A stretch of DNA of 64,000 bases from Porphyridium purpureum (GCA_008690995.1 VRMN01000006.1:889501-953500), one strand, 5' to 3'. Shown: positions 20,560-30,609, counted from the stretch's first letter. The notes: generated from the letters alone by a model not told the origin. Program-made: numbers and translations.

Positions 20560-21452
20560 CTAAGAGCAGCGAGACGGGTTCCAGTTTTGTGGAAGCCCAT
20601 ATTTGTAGTGCGTAAGTTTCAATAGCTTCTTCTTCAGTTTCTTTACACCTGCACAATACTTCCACGCTACTCTCGGCACTCTCACGTTTCTACTGCGGCA
20701 GTCCGCGACCTGCATAAATAGGTCGCATGCCCGCGTGCGAATGGCGTACGCTCAGAGAAAAGGTAAACACGAGAACAAAAGAACACAAAGGCCTTGGAAA
20801 AAACCAGTCTCCAACACATATATACGCGCAGTCAAAGAGTCAAGCTTTTATTCACCTGAGCTCATCATGGCCGGCACACGCCCCCTGCGAAGTGGATATC
20901 AGAAGGAAGATATCAAAGAGTGGGTTGTCGAATTCCACCAGTTGGGACCGCAGAGTAGTGCATTTGGATCGCTTGTCGGTGCACGCGCCAGGAGGCAAGT
21001 GGAAGACAGGTTCTTTCTCGGTTGTGCTGGAACGCCAGTGGAGGCGGCTGGCGAGAGCTTTAGAGTTGACAGTCATTAGATGTGTTGAAGATAAAGGTTC
21101 ATTTCTTCCTCAAAAGAAAGCCTATTTGCGGAGCGGTTTGCGCGCGCACGTGCGGAGCAAAGCAGCGCGCACGGTGCACGCGCATCCCTTAAGAGACCAC
21201 CGCGCGGCGGTACATTCGCGCGCGAAGCAGCAGCAGTCGACGCACAGCTGCCGGTAATCAAAGCTGCGTCTTGGAAGGAGGACCATCCCCAGGATTGGAG
21301 GTGACGGTACAGTTTAGTTTCTGGAGGACAGTGGCGGAACCCTAGAGTTGGGACCCTACGCGCACGGGCTGCGGGCTTTGGGTTGGCGTGGCGCGAGTGC
21401 CGGTGCGTCTAGGCGGCGGGGCCGCGGCCGCGGAAGGCGCTCGTTCTCGACG
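20560..21452. other. Unassigned region upstream of the ankyrin gene
   Basis: Overlapping short plus-strand frames (20735-21079, 20727-21257) encode pieces such as YQKEDIKEWVVEFHQLG and WRRLARALELTVIRC that look protein-like but match no family I know. They may be decayed transposon coding sequence. The final 120 bp, with a GGAACCCTA motif at 21336-21344 and GC-rich sequence, is probably the promoter and leader of the next gene. Confidence 0.35.
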
Positions 21453-22391
21453 ATGGCGTTGTCGCAAAGCTCGCCCGTGGTAGTGCGGCTGTCCACAGAC
21501 ATGTGGAAGGCATCGGCGATGGGCGACGCACGCGGCATCCGGCGCGTCGTGCGCAGAGTGCAGGGCCGCCCGCGCGTCGACGCGAACGCATTCTTGCACA
21601 ACGTGCACGGTGCCAAGTCGCTGCGCGTGGCTGCAATGCACGGCCACGAGGCATGCGTGGACGTGCTGCTCGAGCTGGGCGTGCCAGTCGATGCGAACGA
21701 CGACGATGGAAGAACGGCGCTCATGGACGCACTCAATTGTAATCAGGTGGCGTGCGTTCGGAAACTCATACGGCGCGGCGCTGATCTCGAGCAGCGGCAC
21801 GAGCACGACCACTCCCCGCTGATGAGAGCTGTGTGCCATAACGCGGTGGGCGCCGTGCGTGTCCTGCTCTACTATGGCGCCCAAGCAGACGCTCGGCGAG
21901 TTGGCGATTGCTTTACTCCGCTCCTGTTCGCCACATCAGAGCTGCGACTTGAGTGTTCACAGCTCTTGCTGGAGCACGGCGTCGATGTCGATGCCCAGTC
22001 AGATGAGGGACAAACGTCGCTGTACTTTGTGATTCGGGGAGGTCTTGTGCATAAAATGTGGGCTCCGATGATGTGGCTTGTGCAGCTGCTGCTCAAGCAT
22101 GGAGCTACCGCAGACATTGCCGACATAACGGGAACCGACCCGCTTGACCTGGTCGCTCGACTGGGCGCCTTTAGCGAACATCACTTGGAGCTGTTTGGCC
22201 TGTTGGTGCGCGGGGGCGCAGACATTAACAGACACGTGGGTGACTTGACGAAACGAACTTCGCTCCTGCACACTGCGCATCGGCAATCCTCTGTGTCCGC
22301 ACGCTATCAAATCCACGTGGAGGATCTGCTCGTCTTGTATGGCAGTCGCATGAGCACTGGACATAAGGTTAGATTCATGATGGAGCTGTGA
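21453..22391 (+). CDS. Ankyrin-repeat protein
   Basis: 312 aa from the ATG at 21453. The frame is open upstream to 21348 but starts there with TTG, so the Arg-rich extension is probably leader. It consists of about seven ankyrin repeats. Typical units: GAKSLRVAAMHGHEACVDVLLELGVPVDAN, then DGRTALMDALNCNQVACVRKLIRRGADLEQ (about 50-115), HSPLMRAVCHNAVGAVRVLLYYGA, FTPLLFATSELRLECSQLLLEHGVDVDAQ, QTSLYFVIRGG...LLLKHGATADI and the weaker FGLLVRGGADI. No enzymatic or membrane domain. Ankyrin arrays bind proteins; the partner is unknown. Confidence 0.8.
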   Translation: MALSQSSPVVVRLSTDMWKASAMGDARGIRRVVRRVQGRPRVDANAFLHNVHGAKSLRVAAMHGHEACVDVLLELGVPVDANDDDGRTALMDALNCNQVACVRKLIRRGADLEQRHEHDHSPLMRAVCHNAVGAVRVLLYYGAQADARRVGDCFTPLLFATSELRLECSQLLLEHGVDVDAQSDEGQTSLYFVIRGGLVHKMWAPMMWLVQLLLKHGATADIADITGTDPLDLVARLGAFSEHHLELFGLLVRGGADINRHVGDLTKRTSLLHTAHRQSSVSARYQIHVEDLLVLYGSRMSTGHKVRFMMEL

Positions 22392-22882
22392 AACCAGGCG
22401 GTAATGCTCTAACACTAATTCTTGCCAGCAAGGGCACGGCGCCGTTCACAAGCTCTCGCGCAAGACTGCAGGGAGTTGTGCGCGTGCAAAAAATGGACCA
22501 TTCTGACGCTGTGTGTAGGTTCGACCAAAGGCTCCGCTTTTGCGGGAAATGCTGCGCGGGGTCAAAGTGGGTCAGTTCACGTTCTACAACAAGCCGACGA
22601 CCAGCTGTGCGCGCGAGAGGCCTACCGTGCTGGCAACTGACCCCAGCGGCCGCCATATAGCTCTGGTTACTTGGCGCGTCGCCCTAAGATCCATGTATTT
22701 AAACGTATGTCTTGTACATTCTGTGTTCTTGGTCACCTTGTTGTTGCTCTCTAGTGCAGCGGAGGACAATGGTTTCTGGGGAAGTTCGTGTCGCAGTGTG
22801 CTTGTGCTGGCTACTCGGGGAGGCGTTGAAAGTGCGCTTACGTCGTCATAGAGCAGACGAGATTTCAATGGTGCGGTAGGGC
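22392..22882. other. Intergenic region between ankyrin and ABC-F genes
   Basis: 491 bp. No gene recognised; short frames on both strands lack family features. It should hold the 3' UTR of the ankyrin gene and the promoter of the ABC-F gene. Confidence 0.45.
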
Positions 22883-24571
22883 ATGCCCTCGCTCATACAG
22901 CTCAGGAATGTGTCACTCTCGGTGGGCTCGACGCTGCTCCTCGAGTCGGCAAACGCGCAATTGGTGAGCGGGCAACGTGTCGCGCTCACGGGCCCCAATG
23001 GCTGTGGCAAGACTACGCTTCTGCGCGCACTCGCTTCGGACGCAGGCAGCTACTTTGTCGTGAGCGCTGGGAGTGTGACGCTTTCACCTCTGCTCGACAT
23101 CTCGAACGGCGTTCTGCTCGTCGAGCAAGATAATCTGAAGTGGAGCTACCTTTTCGGGAAACACAGCGATGACGAAGGATCGCTGCGCTCCCTGACGCTG
23201 CCCGAGGCACTGGACGCAGCCGTGGCAGAAGGGCGCGAGGGTGCCATTGAAGACGCAGAGGCGTGGCGAAGACTATACCTGGCTGCCAAGACAGCGCTTG
23301 AGTGGCACACAGCCGAGTATGACTCGAAACCGCTGGGCCTCCTCTCGCCGGGCTCGGCAGTGCGTGCTTACCTGGCCGTGGCGCTTCGCAGAGATTTTAT
23401 CCATTTGTTGCTTCTGGATGAGCCTACCAACCACCTGGACTTGCCGAGCATTCTTTGGCTTCAGAAGAGCCTCAGGGAAAGCGCCAAGTCGATTGTGGTA
23501 GTATCGCACGACTCGGCGTTCCTGGATGCCGTGTGTGACCATGTTTGGCTGGTAGACCAACCAAAGAAGAGCCTGGAAGTCTCTGGTGTAAACTACACAG
23601 ACTTCCAGCGCGCGCGACAACTCGCGCGCCAGCAGCAGATGGTCGCATACGAGGCACAGCAGAAGCGCTATGAAAAGCTCACTGCTGTTGCAGAGAAGCT
23701 GCGCGTCGCGTCGGCGTCCGGTGCACGGAGTGTCGCAAAAGATAGGGATAAGTTGCAACGTGATTTCAGACGTGACCGAGCGGGACGGTCTGGGCGCAAA
23801 GCCAGTGCAACGGAAACACTGCGCGACTCGCAGCCGCAGGTCGAACGCGTGGTCGAACGCGCACCGCTGCAGATCAACATTCAAGCACTTTCCGCCACCA
23901 GTAACTCTTCCATTCTTTTTGATGACGTCGTGCTTGGCTACAACAAGCAGCCACTCGGCTTGCCGTTGATATCGTTGCGGATCGAGTTTGGCGAGCACGT
24001 CGCCATCGTCGGCTACAATAGCATCGGAAAGAGCACATTGTTGCAAACAATCACTGGAACTCTTGAGCCGGTGTCGGGTACCGTAACGGTTGGAAAGCAG
24101 CTTGTGATTGGAAGCCTTATGCAGGAGCATGAAAACCTGCCTCGAGACAGGACGCCGCGCGACCACTTTGCAAGCTTGGTGGAGCTACCGCCACGGAAAG
24201 TAGACTCAGTACTCATTCGCTACGGTTTGAATCGGCAGCAGATCGACAGCTCGTTCGGCTGCTTGAACCCAGGTGCTCGCGCGCGCGCTTTGCTCGCTGG
24301 CTTTGCCATGCGTAGCGTAAACGTCCTTGTGCTTGACGAGCCTACCAACCACCTTGACGAAGAGGCCATGGATGAAGTGCTGGCCAGTCTGAATGTGTTC
24401 AAAGGCACAGCGCTCATTGTTTCACACAGCTATGCCTTTCTCGAATCGCTGAAGCTAAATCGCTTGCTGCGACTTGACTCGCGAGGCTTGATTGAGATAG
24501 CGGGTCTCGATGAGTTTGTCGGCGAGATTGAAGACATTGTGGATCATGTGATTGCTGCTTCGAGAGTCTGA
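22883..24571 (+). CDS. ABC-F family ATPase (Gcn20/Uup-like)
   Basis: 562 aa, two ATP-binding cassettes and no membrane segments, the ABC-F layout. Cassette 1: Walker A GPNGCGKTT (37-45), signature LSPGS (LSGGQ in relatives), Walker B LLLLDEPTNHLD (about 174-185), switch His in VVSHDSAFLD. A charged, Arg/Lys-rich linker follows (about 225-330). Cassette 2: Walker A GYNSIGKST (about 377), signature LNPGA, Walker B LVLDEPTNHLDEEAMDE (about 482), switch His in IVSHSYAFLE. ABC-F proteins act on the ribosome in translation or its control. Both signatures are altered from LSGGQ. Which eukaryotic subfamily it belongs to is unclear. It is convergent with the ETF-QO gene. Confidence 0.88.
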   Translation: MPSLIQLRNVSLSVGSTLLLESANAQLVSGQRVALTGPNGCGKTTLLRALASDAGSYFVVSAGSVTLSPLLDISNGVLLVEQDNLKWSYLFGKHSDDEGSLRSLTLPEALDAAVAEGREGAIEDAEAWRRLYLAAKTALEWHTAEYDSKPLGLLSPGSAVRAYLAVALRRDFIHLLLLDEPTNHLDLPSILWLQKSLRESAKSIVVVSHDSAFLDAVCDHVWLVDQPKKSLEVSGVNYTDFQRARQLARQQQMVAYEAQQKRYEKLTAVAEKLRVASASGARSVAKDRDKLQRDFRRDRAGRSGRKASATETLRDSQPQVERVVERAPLQINIQALSATSNSSILFDDVVLGYNKQPLGLPLISLRIEFGEHVAIVGYNSIGKSTLLQTITGTLEPVSGTVTVGKQLVIGSLMQEHENLPRDRTPRDHFASLVELPPRKVDSVLIRYGLNRQQIDSSFGCLNPGARARALLAGFAMRSVNVLVLDEPTNHLDEEAMDEVLASLNVFKGTALIVSHSYAFLESLKLNRLLRLDSRGLIEIAGLDEFVGEIEDIVDHVIAASRV

Positions 24572-25716
24572 CGGTCCCAAGAAGCCCCATCATTTTCTGT
24601 GACCGAAATCCGTCCGCATTGAGTGCACAAAACATTTGTTCCCTGCTTGAGCTGTAGTTTTGCCGATCCTTCTGGCAGTGGCATATCGATACAGTGTCAC
24701 ATTCGTGGGAGAGCTGCTAGGTCTGGGTACACCCGTTGGCGCTAAGGCGGCGGGCAGAGCACTCGTCTGATGCACTGTCCAATACATTGTCACACAAGGC
24801 GTGCGCTCGCGCGTAAGCTGGCACAGCACAGAGCGCCTTTGGATGAATTTGTCAAGCATGTATGCACACGGCTGATGCGTGCCATCTGATAAGGCTTTGA
24901 TGCTGACTTTGTGCGTTCATTTACTGCGAAACACGAGCATGTTGTCAGCGTGCGGGCGCGGGGTGGACGGCGCTATTGCGTGCGACAGTGCGGATGAACA
25001 CTCTGTGTATGTGACAATTTTTCGAACAACTTGATGCAGGCGTCAAAGCCGTGTCCGGAGATAGAATTACGGCGCTTCACTTTATGAGAAGCGCGCTGCA
25101 TGCTCAAATGCGGGCCGAGTTGAAAATTCGATCCCATAGCTGTTTATTATTTCGTGGCACGCGAGTCGATTGTGCGAACACGCTCGCCTCCGGGTCATTT
25201 GATGAGGTCGACTCGCACGTGCAGCCGCTCACATGTCTTCTCCTGCGACATGCTACCATTTCTGGTATTCTCTGACGCAGATAGCAATCGCCACGTCCGA
25301 GGTGCCTTCTGAGAGTCCACACTTGCGCGTATGCTGCATCGACAGACCCATGCGACCCATTCGGACAGAGTGTAACGCAGAGGATTTGCCGATTCTAAAG
25401 CAGCGACCTCATGAGCAATGGCCCACAGCACGAAACATTCAGTGCTTCGTGAAGGAGCCTGCGACGCACGGTGGCTGTGTGAAACTCGTCGGCTTCTCCG
25501 CGTCGAATGCGAGAAGTTCCCATATTGAGCACGAGGCCGAAACTTGCGACGCGCGCCGCAGTCATGCGACAAAAACATGATAGTTTCTTTCCAGACGAAA
25601 TTGGCTAAGTTACAGAGCCCTTGGAAAACAAGAGATCGAAAACAGGCAGACTTTGGCATCGCACAGCCGCACATTTGCAGAGAAGGCAACCGGCGAACAT
25701 CACTGATCTCTTTTGT
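24572..25716. other. Long convergent intergenic region
   Basis: 1145 bp between the stop codons of the ABC-F and ETF-QO genes. Several short frames exist (24590-24859 minus, 25195-25689 minus, 25233-25580 plus), but none shows a recognisable domain and they overlap on opposite strands. I see no repeat or RNA gene. Confidence 0.4.
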
Positions 25717-27531
25717 TTACATAAGCGTGTACTTTGGGCCGTCACCGCCTTCAGGAACGGTCCATTGGATGTTCTGTGTCGGGTCCTTGACGTCACACGC
25801 TTTGCAATGAAGACAGTTCTGTGCGTTGATCACAAGTTGGTCGTCCACGTACTCATAAACTTTGGCCGGGCAGTATTTGCTCTCCGGGCCAGCATACTTT
25901 GGTAGATTCACCCTTTGCGGCACACTGGGGTCTCGCAGGCGCAGATGCGGCTGTTCGTCGTGATCGTGATAAGTGCCCGAAAGCGCAACGCTGCTGAGAA
26001 TGTCCAAAACGGCGGGATTACCTTCGCCCGGCTTGGGATACGCCGGCGATTCACATTCTGACGCATCCCGCAGCACCGTGTGGTCCGGCGGTGCGTGCTG
26101 CAACGTCCACGGCGCTCGACCGCGTGAAATGTAGGACTCAAAGGCCGCGTTTGCGAGCCCGGCCCACAGGCCGTACTTGAATCCGGGCCGGATATTCCGA
26201 ACGGTCTCCAATTCCTCCATGATCCACGACGCCTTGACCGCGCTTGGATAATGCGCCATGCTCCCGCGGGCATCAGACGACAGCGATTCGAACGCCGTCT
26301 CGGCGGCAAGCATTCCACTCTTCATAGCCGTGTGCGTGCCCTTGATCTTGGGCACGTTGAGAAACCCAGCAGCGCATCCGATAAGCGCACCTCCAGGAAA
26401 GTCGAGTCGTGGAATGCTCTGCACGCCCCCTTCATTGAGCACCCGAGCTCCATACTGCAGGCACTCGGCGTCTTCAAAATATTTGTGCATGGACGGGTGT
26501 GTTTTCCACTTTTGAAACTCGCTGTGCGCTACGGTGTGCGGATTGTGGTAGTCCAATGCGAGCACAAATCCGACAGCCATGCGGCACTGCGGTGTCGTAG
26601 CGTCGTCATCATCTGCGAGGTGATACATAAATGAGCCACCGTACGTACTACTGTCTAGCGGCCAGCCCACAGAGTGCATGCATAGTCCTGGCTGATGCAC
26701 CTCGGGTCGAACGCGCCAAACCTCCTTGAGCCCCAGCGCGTATGTCTGGTGGCTGCACTTGTCGCGTAGACCAAAATGCGCCTCTGCTGCCTGTGTCAGC
26801 GAACCGCGCGCACCTTCCGCAAGCAGTGTGAGCCGGGCCTTGACCGCTGCGCCGCGCTGGAACGTCATCTTTTGCGAGCCGTCCTTTGCTATGCCCATAT
26901 CCTTCAGCGCCACACCCACCACGCGGCGCGATGCAGCCGTGCCATCGGTTGCGTCATCCTCGATAAGCAGCTCATCGCACGCAAAGCCGGGAAAGATATC
27001 CACCTGCATGTGCTGCTCTGCGTATGCCGCCATCCAGCGCGTGAGTTGCGAGAGCGAGAGCATCACATTCTTGCCCTTGTTGTGCATCTGCGGCGGTGTG
27101 AGTGGTGACTGCACGGCGTGCCGCTCAGTGAACAAGTAAAAGCGGTCGTCCGTGACTGGCGTAAGTGTAGGCGGGCGCGGGTCATTCATGCGCTGCCAGT
27201 CGGGCAGCAACTCATCCAGTGCGCGGGGCTCGAGCACGCAGCCTGACAGAATATGCGCTCCCACCTCTGTGCCCTTCTCCAGCACGCACACGCTGAGATC
27301 CTTACCGGACGCCGCGCACAGCTGCCGCAGGCGAATCGCTGCCGCCAGTCCCGCGGGCCCAGCACCCACAATGGCCACATCATACTCGAGCTCGTCTCGC
27401 GGCGGCAGCGCTGCGCCTGCGCACATGCGCCGAACCGGGGCACTCTGTGTTGCGGCTACGCATCTGCGCGCGTGCGCATTGGTCACGCTCCACCACTGTC
27501 GAGCGCATGAATGCGCGACCCGCAACATCAT
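25717..27531 (-). CDS. ETFDH: Electron transfer flavoprotein-ubiquinone oxidoreductase, mitochondrial
   Basis: 604 aa from the ATG at 27531. An in-frame ATG at 27594 would add 21 residues, but starting at MMLRVAHSCARQWWS gives a better mitochondrial presequence (Arg/Ser/Ala-rich, no acids). The FAD-binding GAGPAGLAAAIRLR lies at about 56-69. The second flavin region (CAAGFLNVPKIKGTHTAMKSG) and the C-terminal 4Fe-4S ligands are present: Cys554 and the CLHCKAC cluster Cys573, 576, 579, followed by the family signature DPTQNIQW. It passes electrons from ETF (fatty-acid beta-oxidation and amino-acid/choline catabolism) to ubiquinone at the inner mitochondrial membrane. Full family length. Divergent from the PNPase gene. 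Confidence 0.96.
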   Translation of the reverse strand: MMLRVAHSCARQWWSVTNAHARRCVAATQSAPVRRMCAGAALPPRDELEYDVAIVGAGPAGLAAAIRLRQLCAASGKDLSVCVLEKGTEVGAHILSGCVLEPRALDELLPDWQRMNDPRPPTLTPVTDDRFYLFTERHAVQSPLTPPQMHNKGKNVMLSLSQLTRWMAAYAEQHMQVDIFPGFACDELLIEDDATDGTAASRRVVGVALKDMGIAKDGSQKMTFQRGAAVKARLTLLAEGARGSLTQAAEAHFGLRDKCSHQTYALGLKEVWRVRPEVHQPGLCMHSVGWPLDSSTYGGSFMYHLADDDDATTPQCRMAVGFVLALDYHNPHTVAHSEFQKWKTHPSMHKYFEDAECLQYGARVLNEGGVQSIPRLDFPGGALIGCAAGFLNVPKIKGTHTAMKSGMLAAETAFESLSSDARGSMAHYPSAVKASWIMEELETVRNIRPGFKYGLWAGLANAAFESYISRGRAPWTLQHAPPDHTVLRDASECESPAYPKPGEGNPAVLDILSSVALSGTYHDHDEQPHLRLRDPSVPQRVNLPKYAGPESKYCPAKVYEYVDDQLVINAQNCLHCKACDVKDPTQNIQWTVPEGGDGPKYTLM

Positions 27532-27725
27532 GCCGCTCTCTCTCGCCGTCTCAATGCGACCACGCGTTCGTCCGTCCTCGTGCCGGCGCTCCATTTGTTG
27601 CGCCGATAACGAAACGGTTTACGCCATTAAACCGTTGAACCGTTAAACCGAACCGGTTTCGCCGGGTTTGGCTGCACGTGCGTGCCCGCCGTGACGTGCG
27701 ATCGAATGTGGATGAGACCTCTTCG
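27532..27725. promoter_or_regulatory. Shared divergent promoter with AACCG/CGGTT cluster
   Basis: Only 194 bp separate the chosen ATGs of two genes for mitochondrial/organellar enzymes. At 27611-27660 lie at least five near-copies of AAACCG or its complement (gaaacggttt, ttaaaccgtt, gaaccgttaaaccg, aaccggtttc). The same motif family occurs upstream of the gene at 60439 and in the gypsy LTR. Function is inferred from position. Confidence 0.55.
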
Positions 27726-30392
27726 ATGAGAGCGCGCAAGCTGTGCGTAGCGCACGTGCTGCGCCGTTTCGCGGGCAGCACGGCGGCGGCGGCGCGGTGG
27801 CCCGCGCGGCTGCGTGTGGAGAGCGGCGCAGCATGGGCGCCGCAGGCACAAGGCGCGGCAGTGGCCTCGTACCTGGGATGCAAAGTGCTTGCGTGTGTGT
27901 GCACCGCACCGGCGGGCGTCTTGGGCAATGATCTACTGGTTCACTTGCACTTTGCTGGCGCTGCGCACGGGCAGTATGTGGCACCGCATCACAGCGCGGC
28001 AGCAACACACGCGGAGATGCATCTTGCGCGGCTGGTAGATCGTGCCCTGCGTCCTGTCCTGCAGCCGGGCGACTCGCCGCGCACGCATTTTAGTGACGCC
28101 ACGCCAAAAGGCGTGCAACTAGATTGTCTGGTGCTGAGTGATACTGGTGCCCACGCGCATGGTAGCGGATCGCTTGGCACTGGCGCGCATTTACGCGCAG
28201 TTCCTGCAGCGATTCATGCCGCTTCGTCTGCGCTCATCCGGGCCGGGCTGCTCGAGCGCGAGCATCTCGTTGGTGCGACACATGTCGTGTTGAGCAAGAA
28301 AGGTCAGGAGCTGGAACCTAACAGTAGTATCGGTGTGCACCATGAACTGCTGCTGGCATGCACGCGCAAAGGCGGGGTGAGCATGATCGATTTCCAGAGC
28401 AAGAGTGAGCTTCCACAGGATCAGTTTTTCAACGCGTGCGCGCGCGCGAGTACACATATTAAGGACGTATTACTCCCCTTACACGAACAACAACTTGCAT
28501 CGGATCTTAAAGCAGTGCCAGCCAACTTTCGAGATGATGCAAATACTGCATCGGCAGAGCAGAAGACGGCTGAGCGGGCTGAGCATGTGCGCATCTCGAT
28601 CGCAGATCTATTGGAGGAGACGTTTGCTCCGTGGTTTGAGCCAGACGCGCGGGCCACGGCAAGTGCGGCGCGCAAAAGCCCGGATGAAGACGGTAACGAA
28701 AACAATAGGGAGGATCAAGAGGACGAAACTACCATTCTAAATGCTCCCATTGAATTGCGTGCGCGTAGGCGGAGTGCTGAGCAGGAATTGGAAAAGCGCG
28801 CGCTTGCGCGGCTCGCTAAATCCAGCGACGATCCTTCTGGTGCAATGTTGGTGGACAGTACGGTGGAAAAACCCGGGCCTCTTATTCGGTTTGCACTGCG
28901 CGAGTACCTGCGCCGTAAAATTGTGACGACGCAACGACGCTTGGACGGACGTGCGCTAGATGAACTGCGCGCCGTGCGAGCGCAGCGCGCTGTGCTAGAT
29001 GCACGAGGCGTACATGGCAGCTGCCTGTTCAGGCGCGGCGGAACACAGGTTTTGGCCCGCTGCACGATCGGGCTGCTGGAGAATAGCGGACGGCGTGCGC
29101 GTAAAGGCAGTCATGAACACATTGCGGCGCAACACCGCCACGGCTCGCAGCTCCATGTCAGTTATGCGTTCCCTGATTTTGCCAAGGGCGCCACGTCGTC
29201 GCCAGGCGCCATCTCAGCAGACGGCCCGGTTCCGCGCCCGCCGAATCGGCGCGAGGTGGGGCACGGTTTGCTGATAGAGGCGGCCTTGCGTGGGTCGGTT
29301 CTCATGACGGATGAGCCCCTGAGCCTGATTGAGCCCAATCTCAGTGTCGCCGATTTTCTGGAATCCTTCCCCTACCGGGTGCGCTGCGACGTGACCACGC
29401 TGAGCAGTGATGGCTCAAGCTCGATGGCCGCTGTTTGCGCAGCGTCACTGGCCATGCGAGACGCCGGCGTGCCACTTGAATCGCTCCGCGCCGGTGTCGC
29501 CATGGGCTGTATTGTCGAAGGCGCTTCGACCACGATTCTGGCCGATATTACGGGCCAAGAAGACTGGCTGAGCGACATGGACATGAAGCTGTGCGGTGGG
29601 GTGCGCGGCGTATCGGCCTGCATGCTGAGCTCGCGGCCGCGCGGATGTATACCTTTAGAAGCGCTGCAGGGCGCCGTTGAACAAGGTCACGCACAGCTGC
29701 GCGTACTTTTGGAGCGCATGGAGCCGCATACGCACGAAAAATCCGAGACCATTGAACTCAATCCACGCGCTCCACGCGTAGGTATCGTGCCTATCGAGCC
29801 CATGTTTATGCCGCTGTTGCGCGAGCAGCAGGGCCTTCCACTCGCGCGAATCGAGCTTCAGTCCGAATCGGCGTTCACGCTGCTGCCATTCTCGGCACAC
29901 GTGATGATCGAGTCACCGTCGCTTGCCGCGTACGAGCGTGACGTCGCTCGCCTGCGCCGCTTTCTGGGCGACGTGGAGGTCGGAAATGAGTTTGCCGGCC
30001 GCGTGCGTCGCGCGGAGACATACGGGTATATGATCGAGCTTTTCGAAGGCCGCCTCGGCTTCTTGCATATTTCCAAGCTCAAGCACGAGCTCGAACCGCT
30101 GAAGGAGAGCGAGCAGGTCACCGTGCGTGTCATCCAGTATGACAAGCACCGCGGGCTGATTGACTTGGACCTAGTGCGACGGGGCGACACGGCAACAGAC
30201 GCTTTGGACGCAATGGTACCAGCGGAAACCGACGAGGCAGAATTCAGTGAGTGGTCGAGCACGAGCAGTGACGCTAGCAGCGACTCTGACAGCACGATGA
30301 TCATGCAGATGGACTCTGACAGCACCGAGGATGAGTGGCCATGGGACGCGAAAATGAGCAAGAGGACGAAGGAATTCTTGGACGATGAGTGA
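27726..30392 (+). CDS. PNPT1: Polyribonucleotide nucleotidyltransferase (PNPase), organellar
   Basis: 888 aa from the ATG at 27726. The frame upstream begins with GTG. MRARKLCVAHVLRRF...RWPARLR resembles an organelle-targeting peptide. The first RNase PH-like core (about 38-290) is weak. A long charged linker (about 290-400) leads to the second, catalytic core from RRLDGRALDELR (about 403), with RREVGHGLLIEAAL, phosphate-binding SDGSSSMAAVC (about 560) and DMDMKLCG (about 617; the conserved Asp and Lys). A degenerate KH region is followed by a clear S1 RNA-binding domain (about 755-825), then an acidic Ser/Asp tail. It degrades or polyadenylates RNA 3' to 5' using phosphate. Longer than the usual 700-780 aa because of the linker and tail. 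Mitochondrial versus plastid location is undecided. Confidence 0.93.
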   Translation: MRARKLCVAHVLRRFAGSTAAAARWPARLRVESGAAWAPQAQGAAVASYLGCKVLACVCTAPAGVLGNDLLVHLHFAGAAHGQYVAPHHSAAATHAEMHLARLVDRALRPVLQPGDSPRTHFSDATPKGVQLDCLVLSDTGAHAHGSGSLGTGAHLRAVPAAIHAASSALIRAGLLEREHLVGATHVVLSKKGQELEPNSSIGVHHELLLACTRKGGVSMIDFQSKSELPQDQFFNACARASTHIKDVLLPLHEQQLASDLKAVPANFRDDANTASAEQKTAERAEHVRISIADLLEETFAPWFEPDARATASAARKSPDEDGNENNREDQEDETTILNAPIELRARRRSAEQELEKRALARLAKSSDDPSGAMLVDSTVEKPGPLIRFALREYLRRKIVTTQRRLDGRALDELRAVRAQRAVLDARGVHGSCLFRRGGTQVLARCTIGLLENSGRRARKGSHEHIAAQHRHGSQLHVSYAFPDFAKGATSSPGAISADGPVPRPPNRREVGHGLLIEAALRGSVLMTDEPLSLIEPNLSVADFLESFPYRVRCDVTTLSSDGSSSMAAVCAASLAMRDAGVPLESLRAGVAMGCIVEGASTTILADITGQEDWLSDMDMKLCGGVRGVSACMLSSRPRGCIPLEALQGAVEQGHAQLRVLLERMEPHTHEKSETIELNPRAPRVGIVPIEPMFMPLLREQQGLPLARIELQSESAFTLLPFSAHVMIESPSLAAYERDVARLRRFLGDVEVGNEFAGRVRRAETYGYMIELFEGRLGFLHISKLKHELEPLKESEQVTVRVIQYDKHRGLIDLDLVRRGDTATDALDAMVPAETDEAEFSEWSSTSSDASSDSDSTMIMQMDSDSTEDEWPWDAKMSKRTKEFLDDE

Positions 30393-30439
30393 AGCATAGA
30401 GAGTGGGATGAAAACGGTATCATCGAAAACGACAACATC

Positions 30440-30440
<1 letters not shown>

Positions 30441-30473
<33 letters not shown>

Positions 30474-30480
30474 GCGGCAG
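30441..30480. repeat. (GCA)n trinucleotide repeat
   Basis: About ten perfect GCA units followed by gcggcggcag, in the 3' spacer just after the PNPase stop codon. Non-coding in the annotated genes. Confidence 0.9.
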
Positions 30481-30609
30481 CGATGATTTGGATCTCTGAG
30501 CAAGGTCTTTACTGTAGATTATTGTGACTGTGGAAAACACGAATACTCATATCAAAGCCGTGCCGTTCTTCCCCACCGCGATCGTGCTCAGTGCGGACGA
30601 CAGAGACGC

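Noticed and set aside
21348-21452. Arg-rich N-terminus of the ankyrin protein as a mitochondrial presequence
   Set aside because: RRSFST looks like a cleavage site, but the frame opens with TTG and no ATG precedes 21453.
23273-24166. 297-codon minus-strand frame
   Set aside because: Antisense to the ABC-F gene, whose motifs are clear on the plus strand.
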